Below, piece by piece: positions 43,366-52,959 of a stretch of DNA of 64,000 nt (its first letter is position 1; every line of letters begins with the position of its first letter). The position numbers and the translations under genes were made by a program. The stretch comes from Planctomycetota bacterium (lineage in GTDB: Bacteria; Planctomycetota; E44-bin39). A model generated the notes under the pieces. It was not told the origin of the DNA and made no database searches. It saw only the letters and a program-made list of their open reading frames with translations. The stretch lies in NCBI GenBank assembly GCA_004376375.1, contig SOJX01000037.1:119125-183124 (forward strand), in the 5' to 3' direction.

Positions 43366-44568
43366 TTAGGCATTATCGAGCCTGCGATAGACGAGTTTTC
43401 CCTGAATTACCGTGGCGTAGACCTCGAGCTTCCGGTCGAAGAGGACAAGGTTGCCCAGGCGGCCTTCGGAGATGCCGCCCAGCGTCTCGTCGCGTTTGAG
43501 GTGAACGGCGGGTATCGAGGTCGCCATGGGGATGACGTCTTCAAGCTGGAGCTCCGTGAAGCTGCGTATGTTTCGTACTGCGGCCGCCATGGTGAGCACG
43601 CTTCCGTACACCTGCCCGTCCTCGGTGAACGCGCCGCCGTCCCTGATTTCGATGAACGTTGTTTCCCCGACCTGGAAAAGCTTTCTTGCGGTACCGGTCG
43701 GCGAGAGGCTGTCGGTAACGAGCGCTACGTTCCAGGAGCCGTGGATTTTAATCAGGAAAGCGATGGTCCACGGCGAGACGTGGTGCCCGTCGGCGATGAG
43801 CTCGACCGTCGCGTGCGCGTTGTCGAAGGTGGCGCCGAGTGGCCCGGGATTGCGGTGATGAAGCTGCGCCATTGCGTTGAAGATGTGCGTGACGCCTGAA
43901 GCGCCCGCGGCGAACCCGGCCATCGTTTTATCGTAGGTCGCGGCAGTGTGGCCGATGGAGACGACGATATTGTTGTCCGCCAGAAGCTCTATGATTTCAA
44001 GCGCGCCCGGCAGCTCGGGAGCTATCGTGACCATACGGATGACGTCGCCGTATTCGCTGACCAGTTCTTTTGCGAAACCGATATCGGGTCGCTTGATGTG
44101 TTCCACTCGGTGCGCGCCCGCCTTTTCGGGATTCAGCCACGGCCCTTCGAGATGCGCGCCGAGTATCGCTTCGCCTCCCTCGCTTCCGGCGGCCCCGCGG
44201 ATGGCCAGGAGAGTTGCATGCATCTTTTCAGGCGGGCTGGAGATTATCGTCGGCACGAGGGCCGTCGTGCCGAACATGGAGTGAACGCGCGCGATTTCCA
44301 GAATAGCGTCCGGGGTGGCGTCGGTGACCGACTTTCCGCCCCCACCGTGCACGTGCATGTCGATAAACCCGGGTACGACCAGCATGCCGGAGGCGTCGAG
44401 CTCGCGGCATTCGCTCTCGCCCCGGACGGGCTCGTCCGGGCCGACGTGTACGAATTTACCGTCCAGGATTACTATTTTCTTCACCTCGGGCACGTGGCCG
44501 GGCATGAAAACGTCGCCGCCTTTGACCAGCAGATTGCGCCTGAAAGTAGGGCGGGGCTTTTCGTCCAT
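43366..44568 (-). CDS. nagA: N-acetylglucosamine-6-phosphate deacetylase
   Basis: Amidohydrolase that removes the acetyl group from GlcNAc-6-P in amino-sugar recycling. The 400-aa length is standard. Seen: GFIDMHVHGGGGKSVTD (first His pair), GAHLEGPWLNPEKAGAH (metal Glu), VSIGHTAATYD, GVTHIFNAMAQLHHRNPG, LIADGHHVSP, and VTDSLSPTG (catalytic Asp). Start MDEKPRPTFRRN is chosen; a longer frame to 44658 is coded by the ggtccttt octamer repeat. No nagB or transporter is adjacent. A peptidoglycan-recycling role is plausible. Confidence 0.92.
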   Translation of the reverse strand: MDEKPRPTFRRNLLVKGGDVFMPGHVPEVKKIVILDGKFVHVGPDEPVRGESECRELDASGMLVVPGFIDMHVHGGGGKSVTDATPDAILEIARVHSMFGTTALVPTIISSPPEKMHATLLAIRGAAGSEGGEAILGAHLEGPWLNPEKAGAHRVEHIKRPDIGFAKELVSEYGDVIRMVTIAPELPGALEIIELLADNNIVVSIGHTAATYDKTMAGFAAGASGVTHIFNAMAQLHHRNPGPLGATFDNAHATVELIADGHHVSPWTIAFLIKIHGSWNVALVTDSLSPTGTARKLFQVGETTFIEIRDGGAFTEDGQVYGSVLTMAAAVRNIRSFTELQLEDVIPMATSIPAVHLKRDETLGGISEGRLGNLVLFDRKLEVYATVIQGKLVYRRLDNA

Positions 44569-44571
44569 GAA

Positions 44572-44666
44572 TCGGTCCCTTGGTCCTTCGGTTCCTTGGT
44601 CCTTTGGTCCCTCGGTCATTTCTTTATTGACCGAATGACCGAAAGACCAAAAGACCAAAAGACCAG
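44572..44666. repeat. Inverted octamer repeat (ggtccttc / gaatgacc)
   Basis: Left arm of GGTCCTTC/GGTCCTTT/GGTCCCTC/GGTCATTT units, right arm of GAATGACC/GAAAGACC/AAAAGACC. The same family as 2380-2465. It lies between the divergent nagA and the next membrane protein gene. Confidence 0.88.
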
Positions 44667-44742
44667 TTGACAGTGAATCTGTCGCGGCATAGAATATCCG
44701 CTTACCGTAGCAGCGGTTTTTGAGGTTGTCAAGGGGAAACTA

Positions 44743-46488
44743 ATGCTCCTTTCCGGGCTGGTCCTGCTTGTCGGGATGCTGATTTCAGCGTTCAACCTGG
44801 CGTCCGGTTTCGTTATCGGGAACATATTCGGATTCTCGGTTTCCCTCTGGGGCTCGATCCTATGCACCCTGTTTCTGGCGCTGGGGCTCACCTCACTCCT
44901 GGCGCGCCCGCTCGCCCGCCGCGCAAAGCGAAGAGGCCTGATCTGCTTTTTCGCATTCCTTTCAGGCATATTAGTATTTACACTGGCGTTTCTCGAACCC
45001 AAGGCCGCCATCGAACTGAAAACCGGCACCATGCATGAAGAACTGAAGCCGTTTCTGACCGTGTTGATACTTCTGTTCGTGCCGAACCTTCTCATGGCGA
45101 TGATGATACCGGCGGCCTCGGGATCGGCTATGCGCAGGCGCGGCTTCGTCCCCGAACGGGGAGAAATCCCGCCGCAGCCGGATACCGGAAATCCGAATCC
45201 TGACGAAGGTGCTGAAAAGAAAGATGTTAAAAAGGAAGAACCGTCTCCCAAAAGCAAAAATGAGGAAGAAGCAATACCGGTTGAGCCGGAGCCCGAACTT
45301 GCCCCCAAGTCCAAGCTTCCTACGTTACTTCGCGTTCTCGAGGTTGAGAAAACGGGCAGGATAACGGCCGGCAAGGATAAGGACTCGGATATAATTGAGA
45401 TGCAGCCGGCCGAGCTTTCGCAGGCTGCCGCGCCCGCCGATCCGGTTAAAACGGCCGAAGCCGGGCAGAATCTTATCCGGCTTCATCAGTCGCTTCTCCT
45501 CTTCGGCCTGGCGATAGGCGCGTTCATAACTTTTCTTGCCATATCGCTTTTTGACGACCCGTGGCTCGTCCTCACGGTTGTTGCAATGGTGCTGCTCCTG
45601 GTTTCGTTTTACGGCGCAGCTTTTATCGTGAGGTCTCTTGTCACCGCGTCGGTCGTTGCGTATTTCTTGTTGTCGGCGACGATGTTTGTCGAGCTTGCGC
45701 CGAGCCCCGGTTTCATTGACCGCGTTCTCGCCGACGAGGAGGCTGAGATGAATGAAAAGGAGAAGGCCGAGCTTGCGGCCGATTCTCTTGAAGTGAAGCA
45801 GTACTCGGCGGAGGAGGTGAGAGAGATTTTCGACCGCTTAGCGGACAGTGTGTGCGCCGCTCCTGACAAGTCGATTGCGCTCACGCTCGTAATCGACATG
45901 CTCGTAGGGCTGGAGCCGGGCGTGATGTCAGGCTCTGATCTGGAGAAAGTGGTGAGCGACATTTTCGGCGACTCGCAGTATCGACCGAACGTCATGCCTT
46001 TCGTAGAGAGCATCAAGTCGGTCAAGCGGCGGCAAGATTGGAAAGTCATTGTTTCGCTCAGGCAAAGGCGGGACGGAAGCCATGCGGCGGTCCTTGTGCC
46101 GCGGCTGGACGGCTCCACGCTCAAGCTTGTGTTTCTCCAGAGCTTTACCATCGACATCGAAAAGAAGGGTTCCACCACCATCGTTAAATTCGGCCCGTAT
46201 AAGAAGAAACCCGGCTTCGTGAATCCGAAGCACATTACACCGCTGAGGGCGATAGATGTACTCGGTCCGATAGACGCGACGCTGATCTCGCTCAGGGTCT
46301 GGAGTACGGGAGACGAGGTAATTCTCTATGCGACCGGCCAGGGCCCCATCGGCGGCAAGACAGAAGTCGAAATCGTGCGCATGTCGAAAAAGGGCAAAAT
46401 CGGCATGAAAAGCAGGCGCAAACGCGGCCTCTTGAACAAGCTCATCTGCAAGCTGGGAAAGCGTGATAAAAGACGGAAGACCGATTAA
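44743..46488 (+). CDS. Multi-pass membrane protein with a soluble C-terminal domain, unknown
   Basis: A 581-aa protein. Helices at about 2-28, 35-52, 65-85 and 100-125 ([20 protein letters not shown] etc.), then a low-complexity Glu/Lys/Pro linker (130-185), then three helices at about 245-335 ([56 protein letters not shown]), then a cytoplasmic or periplasmic domain (355-560) that ends in a very basic tail ([20 protein letters not shown]). No family recognised. The macrodomain gene begins 16 bases after it. Confidence 0.7.
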   Translation: MLLSGLVLLVGMLISAFNLASGFVIGNIFGFSVSLWGSILCTLFLALGLTSLLARPLARRAKRRGLICFFAFLSGILVFTLAFLEPKAAIELKTGTMHEELKPFLTVLILLFVPNLLMAMMIPAASGSAMRRRGFVPERGEIPPQPDTGNPNPDEGAEKKDVKKEEPSPKSKNEEEAIPVEPEPELAPKSKLPTLLRVLEVEKTGRITAGKDKDSDIIEMQPAELSQAAAPADPVKTAEAGQNLIRLHQSLLLFGLAIGAFITFLAISLFDDPWLVLTVVAMVLLLVSFYGAAFIVRSLVTASVVAYFLLSATMFVELAPSPGFIDRVLADEEAEMNEKEKAELAADSLEVKQYSAEEVREIFDRLADSVCAAPDKSIALTLVIDMLVGLEPGVMSGSDLEKVVSDIFGDSQYRPNVMPFVESIKSVKRRQDWKVIVSLRQRRDGSHAAVLVPRLDGSTLKLVFLQSFTIDIEKKGSTTIVKFGPYKKKPGFVNPKHITPLRAIDVLGPIDATLISLRVWSTGDEVILYATGQGPIGGKTEVEIVRMSKKGKIGMKSRRKRGLLNKLICKLGKRDKRRKTD

Positions 46489-46504
46489 GCGGTTGGAGGA
46501 TAAG

Positions 46505-47029
46505 ATGTCGAGCGTTATTGAGAGCATGAAAGCCGTGCAGGGGGATATAACGAAATTCGAGGTCGACGCGATTGTGAATGCGGCCAACCACACCCTTCTG
46601 GGCGGTGGCGGGGTGGACGGCGCGATTCACCGCGCGGCCGGGCCGGAGCTTGTGGAGGAATGCAAGACCCTCGGCGGCTGCAAAACCGGCGGCGCGAAAA
46701 TAACGAAAGGCTACAACCTCCCGGCGAAGCACGTTATCCACACCGTCGGCCCGATCTACAGTAGAGCGGGAGGCGAGGCGCCCGAACTGCTTGCGTCATG
46801 CTACCGCCGAAGCCTCGAGGTCGCTGCGGAAAACGGGCTGAAAACGGTCGCGTTCCCCGCGATATCGACCGGCGTTTACGGATACCCGATCGAGTCCGCG
46901 ACCGGGATCGCGGTAAAAACAGCCCATGATTTTCTTGAAAAGCACCCGGATATGGAGGTACAATTCGTCTGCTTTTCGGAGCGTGACCTTGCCGTGTATC
47001 TGAAGGAGCTCAAAAGCTATCGTGAATAG
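46505..47029 (+). CDS. Macrodomain protein (O-acetyl-ADP-ribose deacetylase type)
   Basis: A 174-aa stand-alone macrodomain that binds ADP-ribose and probably hydrolyses O-acetyl-ADP-ribose or ADP-ribosylated substrates. Seen: [18 protein letters not shown] (catalytic Asn and Gly-rich loop), [20 protein letters not shown], and [13 protein letters not shown] (second loop). The MacroD/YmdB pattern is complete. ATG with GGAGGA four bases upstream is chosen over an upstream Met within the previous gene. Followed 15 bases later by a Cys-rich protein. Confidence 0.92.
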   Translation: MSSVIESMKAVQGDITKFEVDAIVNAANHTLLGGGGVDGAIHRAAGPELVEECKTLGGCKTGGAKITKGYNLPAKHVIHTVGPIYSRAGGEAPELLASCYRRSLEVAAENGLKTVAFPAISTGVYGYPIESATGIAVKTAHDFLEKHPDMEVQFVCFSERDLAVYLKELKSYRE

Positions 47030-47044
47030 AAAGGCCGGGGAATC

Positions 47045-47533
47045 ATGGCGATAGATAAAATAATACTGTTTCCGGTTGATATGTCCTTTATTCCTGAATC
47101 TCTTGCAATGGAAATTGTAATGGATTACACGGCGGAGGTGCTGCCGAACTCGGAGGATATAAAGACAATCATCTATAAGAACATAGCTTTTATCGAACCC
47201 GGGTGCGCCCTCTCAAAGGTCACCTGTATGAACTGCGGCGCCGACCTTCTCGAAAACGGGTACTGGCGCAACTGGATGGACGCGCTCTGCGATAAAGGGA
47301 TTGTGAATCCCACCATGATACTGCCCTGCTGCGGACTGGAGACTTATATCGACGCGTTGAATTATGAGCCGCCGGTGGGGTTTTCGCGTTACGTGCTGGA
47401 GATAACCAAGCCGGGGAAAGACCTGCCCGAGCATCACCAGATATCTCTTGAGATGTTCCTCAAGTGCAGGCTCCGGAAAATCCTGGTGCGTCAGCCTGAG
47501 TCACCGGTAAAACAGCCGGAATGCCGGAATTAG
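47045..47533 (+). CDS. Cys-rich cytoplasmic protein of unknown function (162 aa)
   Basis: Opens AIDKIILFPVDMSFIPESLA and contains CMNCGADLL and LPCCGLETYIDALNYEPP: CxxC plus CC, suggestive of a zinc ribbon or redox site. The FPRYVLEI-like middle (GFSRYVLEITKPGKDLPEHH) reads as a beta-alpha domain. No signal peptide. Resembles small immunity-type or uncharacterised sugar-metabolism proteins in text but no family is recognised. Sits between macrodomain and HD genes on one strand. Confidence 0.6.
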   Translation: MAIDKIILFPVDMSFIPESLAMEIVMDYTAEVLPNSEDIKTIIYKNIAFIEPGCALSKVTCMNCGADLLENGYWRNWMDALCDKGIVNPTMILPCCGLETYIDALNYEPPVGFSRYVLEITKPGKDLPEHHQISLEMFLKCRLRKILVRQPESPVKQPECRN

Positions 47534-47575
47534 AAATGCAAAAGAGCGGTTACTGAAACGCAGAGGAGAAACTAA

Positions 47576-48130
47576 ATGATAAGCCGCGACGAAGCGCTCG
47601 AACTTTTCAAATCGCAGAACCCGGAAGAAAACCTTCTCAATCACGTGCTCGAGGCCGAGGCCGTGATGCGCGGACTCGCGGAGAAGCTCGGCAGGGACGT
47701 CGAGCTCTGGGGCGTCGTCGGCCTCCTGCACGACCTTGATTTTCCCTTCACCAAGGATACGCCCGAAAAGCACGGGTTGGAATCTATGCCGCTTCTTGAA
47801 GGCAAGCTGCCCGAGGAAGCGCTCCACGCCATCCGCGCCCACAACGGCGAGATGACCGGCACCGCGCCCGAAAGCGATCTCGACTGGGCGCTGCGCTGCG
47901 CGGAATCGGTGACCGGGCTGGTCGCGGCCAACGCGATGGTTCGGCCCACCAAGATGACCGGCATGAAACCGAAAAGCCTGAAGAAAAAGATGAAGGACAA
48001 GTCGTTCGCCGCCAAGGTGAACCGCGAGACAATCCGTGAGTGTGAGAAGCTCAACCTCGAGCTCGGCGAATTCTTTCAGGTCGCCATCGACGCGATAACG
48101 CCTATCGCGGACAAGGTCGGATTGGCATAA
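47576..48130 (+). CDS. HD domain hydrolase (HDIG type)
   Basis: A 184-aa metal-dependent phosphohydrolase fold: LLNHVLEAEAVMRGLAEKLG gives the first His, GVVGLLHDLDFP the HD pair, and HAIRAHNGE and the downstream ALRCAESVTGLV the remaining conserved parts. Small HDIG proteins of this length are usual and act on nucleotides or phosphates; substrate unknown here. A strong GAGGAGAA site precedes the ATG. folC follows 12 bases later on the same strand. Confidence 0.85.
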   Translation: MISRDEALELFKSQNPEENLLNHVLEAEAVMRGLAEKLGRDVELWGVVGLLHDLDFPFTKDTPEKHGLESMPLLEGKLPEEALHAIRAHNGEMTGTAPESDLDWALRCAESVTGLVAANAMVRPTKMTGMKPKSLKKKMKDKSFAAKVNRETIRECEKLNLELGEFFQVAIDAITPIADKVGLA

Positions 48131-48142
48131 TCGGAAGCGGAT

Positions 48143-49477
48143 TTGAGTTCCTATAATGATGCAATCCAGAAGCTTGACGAGCTTGTAAACTACGAGCATA
48201 CGCTCGACCAGCCTTATAACGCCGACAATTACGACCTCGACAGGTTCCGCCGATTCCTTGCCGACCTCGGCTCGCCGGAGAAAAAAATTCCCGCGCTCCA
48301 CATTGCGGGCACGAAAGGCAAAGGCTCGACCTGCCTTATCGCGGAATCGATAATTGCCGCCCACGGCCTGAAGGTCGGGGCCTATCTTTCGCCCCATATC
48401 GAAAGCTACCGCGAGCGCATTCGGATTAATAAAAAGGACATTTCCTCCGGGGATTTTGCGGCAGCGTTTGAGCAGATACTCCCCGCGCTCGATAAAGCAG
48501 GCAAACAGGCCGAAGGCGCACCGACGCACTTCGAGGTCCTTACGGCCCTCGCTTTTGTCGCTTTCCGTAATGCGAAGGTGGATGTTCTGGTTCTCGAGGT
48601 CGGTCTCGGCGGTCGCCTCGACGCGACAAACGTCTGCAACCCGATTGCGTCCGTGATTACGCAAATCGGGCTGGAGCATACGGCAATCCTCGGGGAAACA
48701 ATCGAAGCGATCGCAAAGGAGAAGGCCGGGATAATAAGAAAGGGTGTTCCGGTTTTTTTATCGACGACGGGTGATGCGGGAAAAGTCGTCGAATCGGCCT
48801 GCATGGAAAAAGATGCAAAGAGTCATTGCCTGGGAACGGATTTCAGTGCGGGCGGTGTCGGAAAATCGGAAGAGCCTGCATGTGGAATGCGTTTCGATTT
48901 TAAAATCGGCGGGTTTGAAATCAATGACTGCGTGTTATCCGTCCCCGGTCTGCACCAGGTCGATAACGCAGCCGTCGCAGCCGCCGCGTCGCAAACGGTA
49001 ATCAATTCACTTGGCGGGAACTTTAACGAGACAATGCTTCGAGAGGCTCTGAAAGACGTTGCAATCCCCGGGCGGGTCGAGGTGGTCAGGGAAGACCCGG
49101 TTATCATTCTCGACGGCGCGCATACTTCCGATTCAGCCGCCGCGCTTGCGGATGCGCTCGAGCTTCATTTTCCGAACCGGAAACACATTTTCGTTGTCGC
49201 GCTTCTTAAAGATAAAAGTGTAAAGGGAGTTCTGGAAAAGTTTGCGCCGTTGGCGGAAAGATTCATCGTTACCGAGACTGCGCATCCGCGCTGTCTGCCG
49301 GTAGGGGAAACCGCGGCCGCGGCCCGGCTGACCGGCGTTCCGTCCGTCGCCGAGCCGAAACCGGAAGAAGCCTTTGCCCGCGCGTTCTCGCTTGCCGGAG
49401 ACGATTGCGGTGTTGTCGTGACCGGATCGTTTTCCCTCCTCGCCGTTGCCCGGAAATTTCTACGCGAAAACTTATAA
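48143..49477 (+). CDS. folC: Folylpolyglutamate synthase / dihydrofolate synthase
   Basis: ATP-dependent Mur-ligase-like enzyme that adds glutamate to folates. 444 aa. Seen: IPALHIAGTKGKGSTC (P-loop), GAYLSPHIESYRERI, LVLEVGLGGRLDATN, QIGLEHTAILG, IAKEKAGII, VIILDGAHTSDSA and the C-terminal LLKDKSVKGVLE. The start is TTG with a GGAAGCGG site; no better upstream start exists. Whether it also has dihydrofolate synthase activity cannot be read from sequence. Confidence 0.93.
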   Translation: MSSYNDAIQKLDELVNYEHTLDQPYNADNYDLDRFRRFLADLGSPEKKIPALHIAGTKGKGSTCLIAESIIAAHGLKVGAYLSPHIESYRERIRINKKDISSGDFAAAFEQILPALDKAGKQAEGAPTHFEVLTALAFVAFRNAKVDVLVLEVGLGGRLDATNVCNPIASVITQIGLEHTAILGETIEAIAKEKAGIIRKGVPVFLSTTGDAGKVVESACMEKDAKSHCLGTDFSAGGVGKSEEPACGMRFDFKIGGFEINDCVLSVPGLHQVDNAAVAAAASQTVINSLGGNFNETMLREALKDVAIPGRVEVVREDPVIILDGAHTSDSAAALADALELHFPNRKHIFVVALLKDKSVKGVLEKFAPLAERFIVTETAHPRCLPVGETAAAARLTGVPSVAEPKPEEAFARAFSLAGDDCGVVVTGSFSLLAVARKFLRENL

Positions 49478-49479
49478 TG

Positions 49480-49550
49480 TGATAAGTGACAAGTGGTAGG
49501 TGATAAGGTTTTTATGTTAGCGGGCGAGCTTGCGCGGCGCGTTTGTTTAA
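49480..49550. repeat. gtgataa heptamers plus GCGGGCGAG palindrome
   Basis: Four heptamers GTGATAA/GTGACAA/GTGGTAG follow folC; then a GCGGGCGAG...GCGCGGCGC imperfect palindrome. It separates convergent folC and the MBL gene. Confidence 0.7.
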
Positions 49551-49609
49551 TGATTTCGCGGAAAACAGTCCTGGAATGACGGGCAGGGACCGGGGTCTTT
49601 TTCCGAAGT

Positions 49610-50716
49610 TTACTGGGTCAGGAAAAGGTTGTTTTTCTTCTCATGCCCGAGGGTCGTGGGTTTCATATGACCGGGGAAGACCTTTGTTTCATCCGGCATT
49701 ACAAGCAGCTTTTCCCTGATTCCACTGATTATCTGCTGTGCCTTCCTGTCCATTTCCTCCTGGTCCTTCCCCCAGGTCCTCCCTATCGCCTCTTTGAACA
49801 GGGTGGCTCCCGAGAAAAGGCAATCGCCGATCCCGTAGCAAACGCTGCCGGGCGAGTGACCGGGCGTGTGGAAGACTTTTACTTTAAAACCCGCGGCCGT
49901 GATTGATTCGCATTTGTCCGTGAAGTAATCGGGTCTGATGCGCGAGTCGACCTTCTCGAACATGGTCTTGTCCCGGCACGAGGCGCGAATCGGCGCCTTG
50001 TGCAGAGTGGAATAGTACCTGACCGCGTTGATATGGTCTCCGTGCCCATGCGTAATCAGTATGCTCTTGATTTGCAGGCCTCCCGTCAGGATAAACGCGT
50101 CGAGTTTCATGTCCTGTCCGCCCGGGTCGATAAGGATAGCTTCTTTCGTCTCCGGGTTCACGACTACATAGGTGTTTACGGTGAATTTATCCTCCGGCCT
50201 CCCGAGCTGCACCTCGAAGTGTTTGACCTCCGGGGCCGGTTCCTTTCCCTCCGTTGTGTTATCCGCCGCTGTTTTTTCCGTTACGGTATCCGGAGAAGAT
50301 TTTTCCCCGTCTGTGGTTCTTGGAAAACCCGTAAAGATAACGATCGCTACGACAATAAGTAAAACCGCGGCGACTCCAAAGAGGATAAACACCCGGGTTT
50401 TCTTTTTGCGGGCAGGACGGTCGGGTTCCTGCCCGTTTTCTTCGGATCGAGACAGCTTTCGTTTCCGGGGAAAGCGTTTTCTTTTTCCTTTTCTTTTCGG
50501 TGCGGTAATTTTCCGTTTCGGGGCTACACGGGCGCGCGGTTTCCGTTTCGCCGGTCGTTTGCGCGGGCGCTTGGGAGAGGCGGCAGGAGCTTTCTCCGGC
50601 TCAGCTCCCGGAATCGAGATTATTTTGTTGCACTTTTTGCACTTGCCCTTCTTGCCGGCCATGCTTTCGGGAATTGAGAAGACGGCTCCGCAGGTGCATT
50701 TAACTTTAATTGGCAT
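49610..50716 (-). CDS. Zinc ribbon - transmembrane - metallo-beta-lactamase-fold hydrolase fusion
   Basis: A 368-aa fusion: residues 1-40 are a zinc ribbon (KCTCGAVFSIP ... KCKKCNK) of the type found at the N-terminus of planctomycete/PVC proteins; 45-105 is a Lys/Arg-rich linker (APKRKITAPKRKGKRKRFPR); 108-130 one helix (VFILFGVAAVLLIVVAIVIF); 165-368 a glyoxalase II-like MBL domain with TVNTYVVVNPETKEAILIDPG, THGHGDH, FHTPGHSPGSVC and FPGHMKPTTLG. The ribbon and linker would face the cytoplasm and the hydrolase the periplasm. Thiol-ester or sulfur-compound hydrolase activity is inference. Convergent with folC. Confidence 0.87.
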   Translation of the reverse strand: MPIKVKCTCGAVFSIPESMAGKKGKCKKCNKIISIPGAEPEKAPAASPKRPRKRPAKRKPRARVAPKRKITAPKRKGKRKRFPRKRKLSRSEENGQEPDRPARKKKTRVFILFGVAAVLLIVVAIVIFTGFPRTTDGEKSSPDTVTEKTAADNTTEGKEPAPEVKHFEVQLGRPEDKFTVNTYVVVNPETKEAILIDPGGQDMKLDAFILTGGLQIKSILITHGHGDHINAVRYYSTLHKAPIRASCRDKTMFEKVDSRIRPDYFTDKCESITAAGFKVKVFHTPGHSPGSVCYGIGDCLFSGATLFKEAIGRTWGKDQEEMDRKAQQIISGIREKLLVMPDETKVFPGHMKPTTLGHEKKNNLFLTQ

Positions 50717-50884
50717 CTGAATAATTCCTTTCTTAGAGCTGACTCACTTGGATTGGTAAAATACTGGCTGCCATCCGCGCAGTCAACATAATATTCTACC
50801 GGCCGAGCCGCTGACTCGCATTATTCTTGACTCAATGAAGCGGTGGTGATAGGTTATTATTTCAACTGTAGTGCAGGAGTTTTC

Positions 50885-52228
50885 ATGGACCTTTTCCCAG
50901 AGCCGCTGCCGCGGGAGAGTTTTGAGCGCGGGCCGGAGCCGGGCGCGCCGCTGGCCGATATGATGCGGCCGCGGACGCTCGATGATTTCGTCGGGCAGGA
51001 CAAGCTCGTCGCCGAGGGAACGCCGCTCCGGGAAATGATCGAGAAAGACCAGGTCCCGTCCCTCGTTTTCTGGGGCCCGCCCGGGAGCGGCAAGACGACG
51101 CTTGCGCGGATTATCGCGAAGATGACGGGCAAGCGGTTCGTGACGCTCTCGGCCGTCACGAGCGGCGTCAAGGACTTGCGCCGGGTTTTCGAGACCGCGA
51201 AGTTCGAGCGCCGCAACGGCCGCGGTACGATTCTCTTCGTAGACGAGGTCCACCGCTTCAACAAGGCGCAGCAGGACGCGTTCCTGCCCCACGTCGAGGA
51301 CGGAACGATAACGCTTATCGGCGCGACGACGGAAAACCCCTCGTTTGAAGTCATACCTCCGCTTCTCTCCCGGTGCCGCGTTTACGTTCTCGAATCGCTT
51401 TCCACTGATGCATTGAAAACGATAATCAGCCGCACGCTGGAAGATAATGCGGACGGCCTCGGCGCGCGCGAACTCGAGCTCGACGACGACGCGGCGTCCG
51501 CAATCGCCGAGCTTGCGGCCGGGGACGCGCGGTACGCGCTAAACCTGCTCGAGACCACGTCCGGCCTGCTCGCGGACGGCGGGCGGATAACGCTGGACTT
51601 TGTCAAGAAGGCTGTCCAGAAAAAAGCGCTCCTCTACGACAAGAACCGGGAAGAGCATTACAATATTATTTCCGCGCTCCATAAGGCGCTGCGCGGTTCC
51701 GACGTGCAGGCTTCGCTTTACTGGCTTGGCCGGATGCTCGAAGGCGGCGAGGACCCGATCTACGTCGCCCGGCGGCTCGTGCGGTTCGCGTCCGAAGACG
51801 TGGGGAACGCGGACCCTCAGGCGCTCGTGCTTGGGATGTCTGCGATGCAGGCGTGCAAACTTATCGGCATGCCGGAGTGCGATAACGCGCTCGCGCAGCT
51901 TGTGATCTACCTTGCGACCGCGCCCAAATCGAATTCGACCTACAAGGCCTACGGCGCGGTGAAGAAAAGGATACGGCAGGGCACGAACCCGCCTGTGCCG
52001 CTCCACATCCGGAACGCGCCGACCGGCCTGATGAAAGACCTCGGATACGGGCAGGATTATAAGTATCCGCACGAATACGAAGAAGGTTACGTTGCCGAGG
52101 AATACCTTCCGGAAGAGATGCAGGGCGAAGTTTTCTACACGCCGTCAAAATTCGGTTTTGAAAAGGAAATCAAAAAGCGGATGGACTACTGGGCGAAGCT
52201 GAAAGAGCGCGGGAACGATGAAGAATAA
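50885..52228 (+). CDS. rarA: Replication-associated recombination protein A (RarA/MgsA)
   Basis: AAA+ ATPase of the clamp-loader family acting at stalled forks. 447 aa. Seen: MRPRTLDDFVGQDKLV, Walker A WGPPGSGKTTLARII, Walker B ILFVDEVHRFNKAQQDAFL, sensor 1 LIGATTENPSFEV, sensor 2-type GDARYALNLLE, and the C-terminal tetramerisation domain (HYNIISALHKALRGSDVQ, YVARRLVRFASEDVGNADP, PVPLHIRNAPTGLMK). ATG at 50885 with AGGAG five bases upstream; a longer frame is unnecessary. Confidence 0.95.
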   Translation: MDLFPEPLPRESFERGPEPGAPLADMMRPRTLDDFVGQDKLVAEGTPLREMIEKDQVPSLVFWGPPGSGKTTLARIIAKMTGKRFVTLSAVTSGVKDLRRVFETAKFERRNGRGTILFVDEVHRFNKAQQDAFLPHVEDGTITLIGATTENPSFEVIPPLLSRCRVYVLESLSTDALKTIISRTLEDNADGLGARELELDDDAASAIAELAAGDARYALNLLETTSGLLADGGRITLDFVKKAVQKKALLYDKNREEHYNIISALHKALRGSDVQASLYWLGRMLEGGEDPIYVARRLVRFASEDVGNADPQALVLGMSAMQACKLIGMPECDNALAQLVIYLATAPKSNSTYKAYGAVKKRIRQGTNPPVPLHIRNAPTGLMKDLGYGQDYKYPHEYEEGYVAEEYLPEEMQGEVFYTPSKFGFEKEIKKRMDYWAKLKERGNDEE

Positions 52229-52260
52229 AAGATAAAATAAGAATCGCCGGAAAACGCGAC

Positions 52261-52716
52261 CTAGGAAAAAGATTCCAAGAGCAGGATATTGCTGACAGGG
52301 AAATCTTCGGGCAGCGGACTTCTGAATTTGCGATCATCTGTGAGCCATGAGCAACCCAATTCTATTGCCATGTCAATGTAGACATAATCGTTGAAGCCTC
52401 CACGCCGATATTTGCATGCTGATTTTATTACACGGTTGGAGGCGGGTTCTTCGAGTTTGTGAAATTCAATCGGCAACTGCAGGAAATCACTCAGTGATTC
52501 TTCTGCTTCCTCGTCTGTAATCCGCCCGCCTCCCTGCCTGGTAGCTTTCACCAGCATTCCACCCAATTCGTAAGTGAGAATGTCGGGGGCGTGCAGAGTA
52601 ATATTCTTTGACAAAAATTCTTCAAGAACGCGCGTGGCAATGTCGATGTGCTCCTCGTCGTTTAGAAACCACTTAACGACAACAGATGCATCAATTACAT
52701 ACGAATTATTCGCCAT
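52261..52716 (-). CDS. PIN-domain toxin (VapC-like)
   Basis: A 151-aa PIN ribonuclease: YVIDASVVVKWFL (first Asp), YELGGMLVKA (Glu), DYVYIDMAIELGCSWLTDDRKF (two Asp), the usual acidic quartet. Such toxins cleave tRNA or rRNA. The start overlaps the end of the 60-aa upstream gene by 11 bases, the usual TA arrangement. Family is clear; the VapC name is by similarity of organisation. Confidence 0.88.
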   Translation of the reverse strand: MANNSYVIDASVVVKWFLNDEEHIDIATRVLEEFLSKNITLHAPDILTYELGGMLVKATRQGGGRITDEEAEESLSDFLQLPIEFHKLEEPASNRVIKSACKYRRGGFNDYVYIDMAIELGCSWLTDDRKFRSPLPEDFPVSNILLLESFS

Positions 52717-52888
52717 TTTCGCGCATTTCCCGCAGCATGTCCGTAAGAGAAAATCCGATTGGTCCGATGGATTTTCTGCGTTTTTCGATCCGCTCGAGCA
52801 ATTTCAACCGCTCCGGGGAGATCCTTTTCCTGATGTCCTCCCGCTTGCGAGGATTTCCTTCGCGCGAGGGTTCTTTGGCGGCATCCAT
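52706..52888 (-). CDS. Antitoxin (VapB-like, 60 aa)
   Basis: Small, very charged protein: MDAAKEPSREGNPRKREDIR followed by ISPERLKLLERIEKRRK and a C-terminal FSLTDMLREMRENGE that probably binds the toxin groove. AAGGAG lies before the ATG. It is coupled to the PIN toxin by overlap. DNA-binding family is not recognised; probably autoregulates the pair. Confidence 0.78.
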   Translation of the reverse strand: MDAAKEPSREGNPRKREDIRKRISPERLKLLERIEKRRKSIGPIGFSLTDMLREMRENGE

Positions 52889-52959
52889 GGTATAACTCCT
52901 TCCATAGCCTATTATAAGACATTTATATGCCCGGAGTCAAGGTGGATCGCCTCAAATTG

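Noticed and set aside
44569..44658. Thirty extra N-terminal residues for NagA.
   Set aside because: Coded entirely by the octamer repeat; family alignment starts at MDEKPRP.
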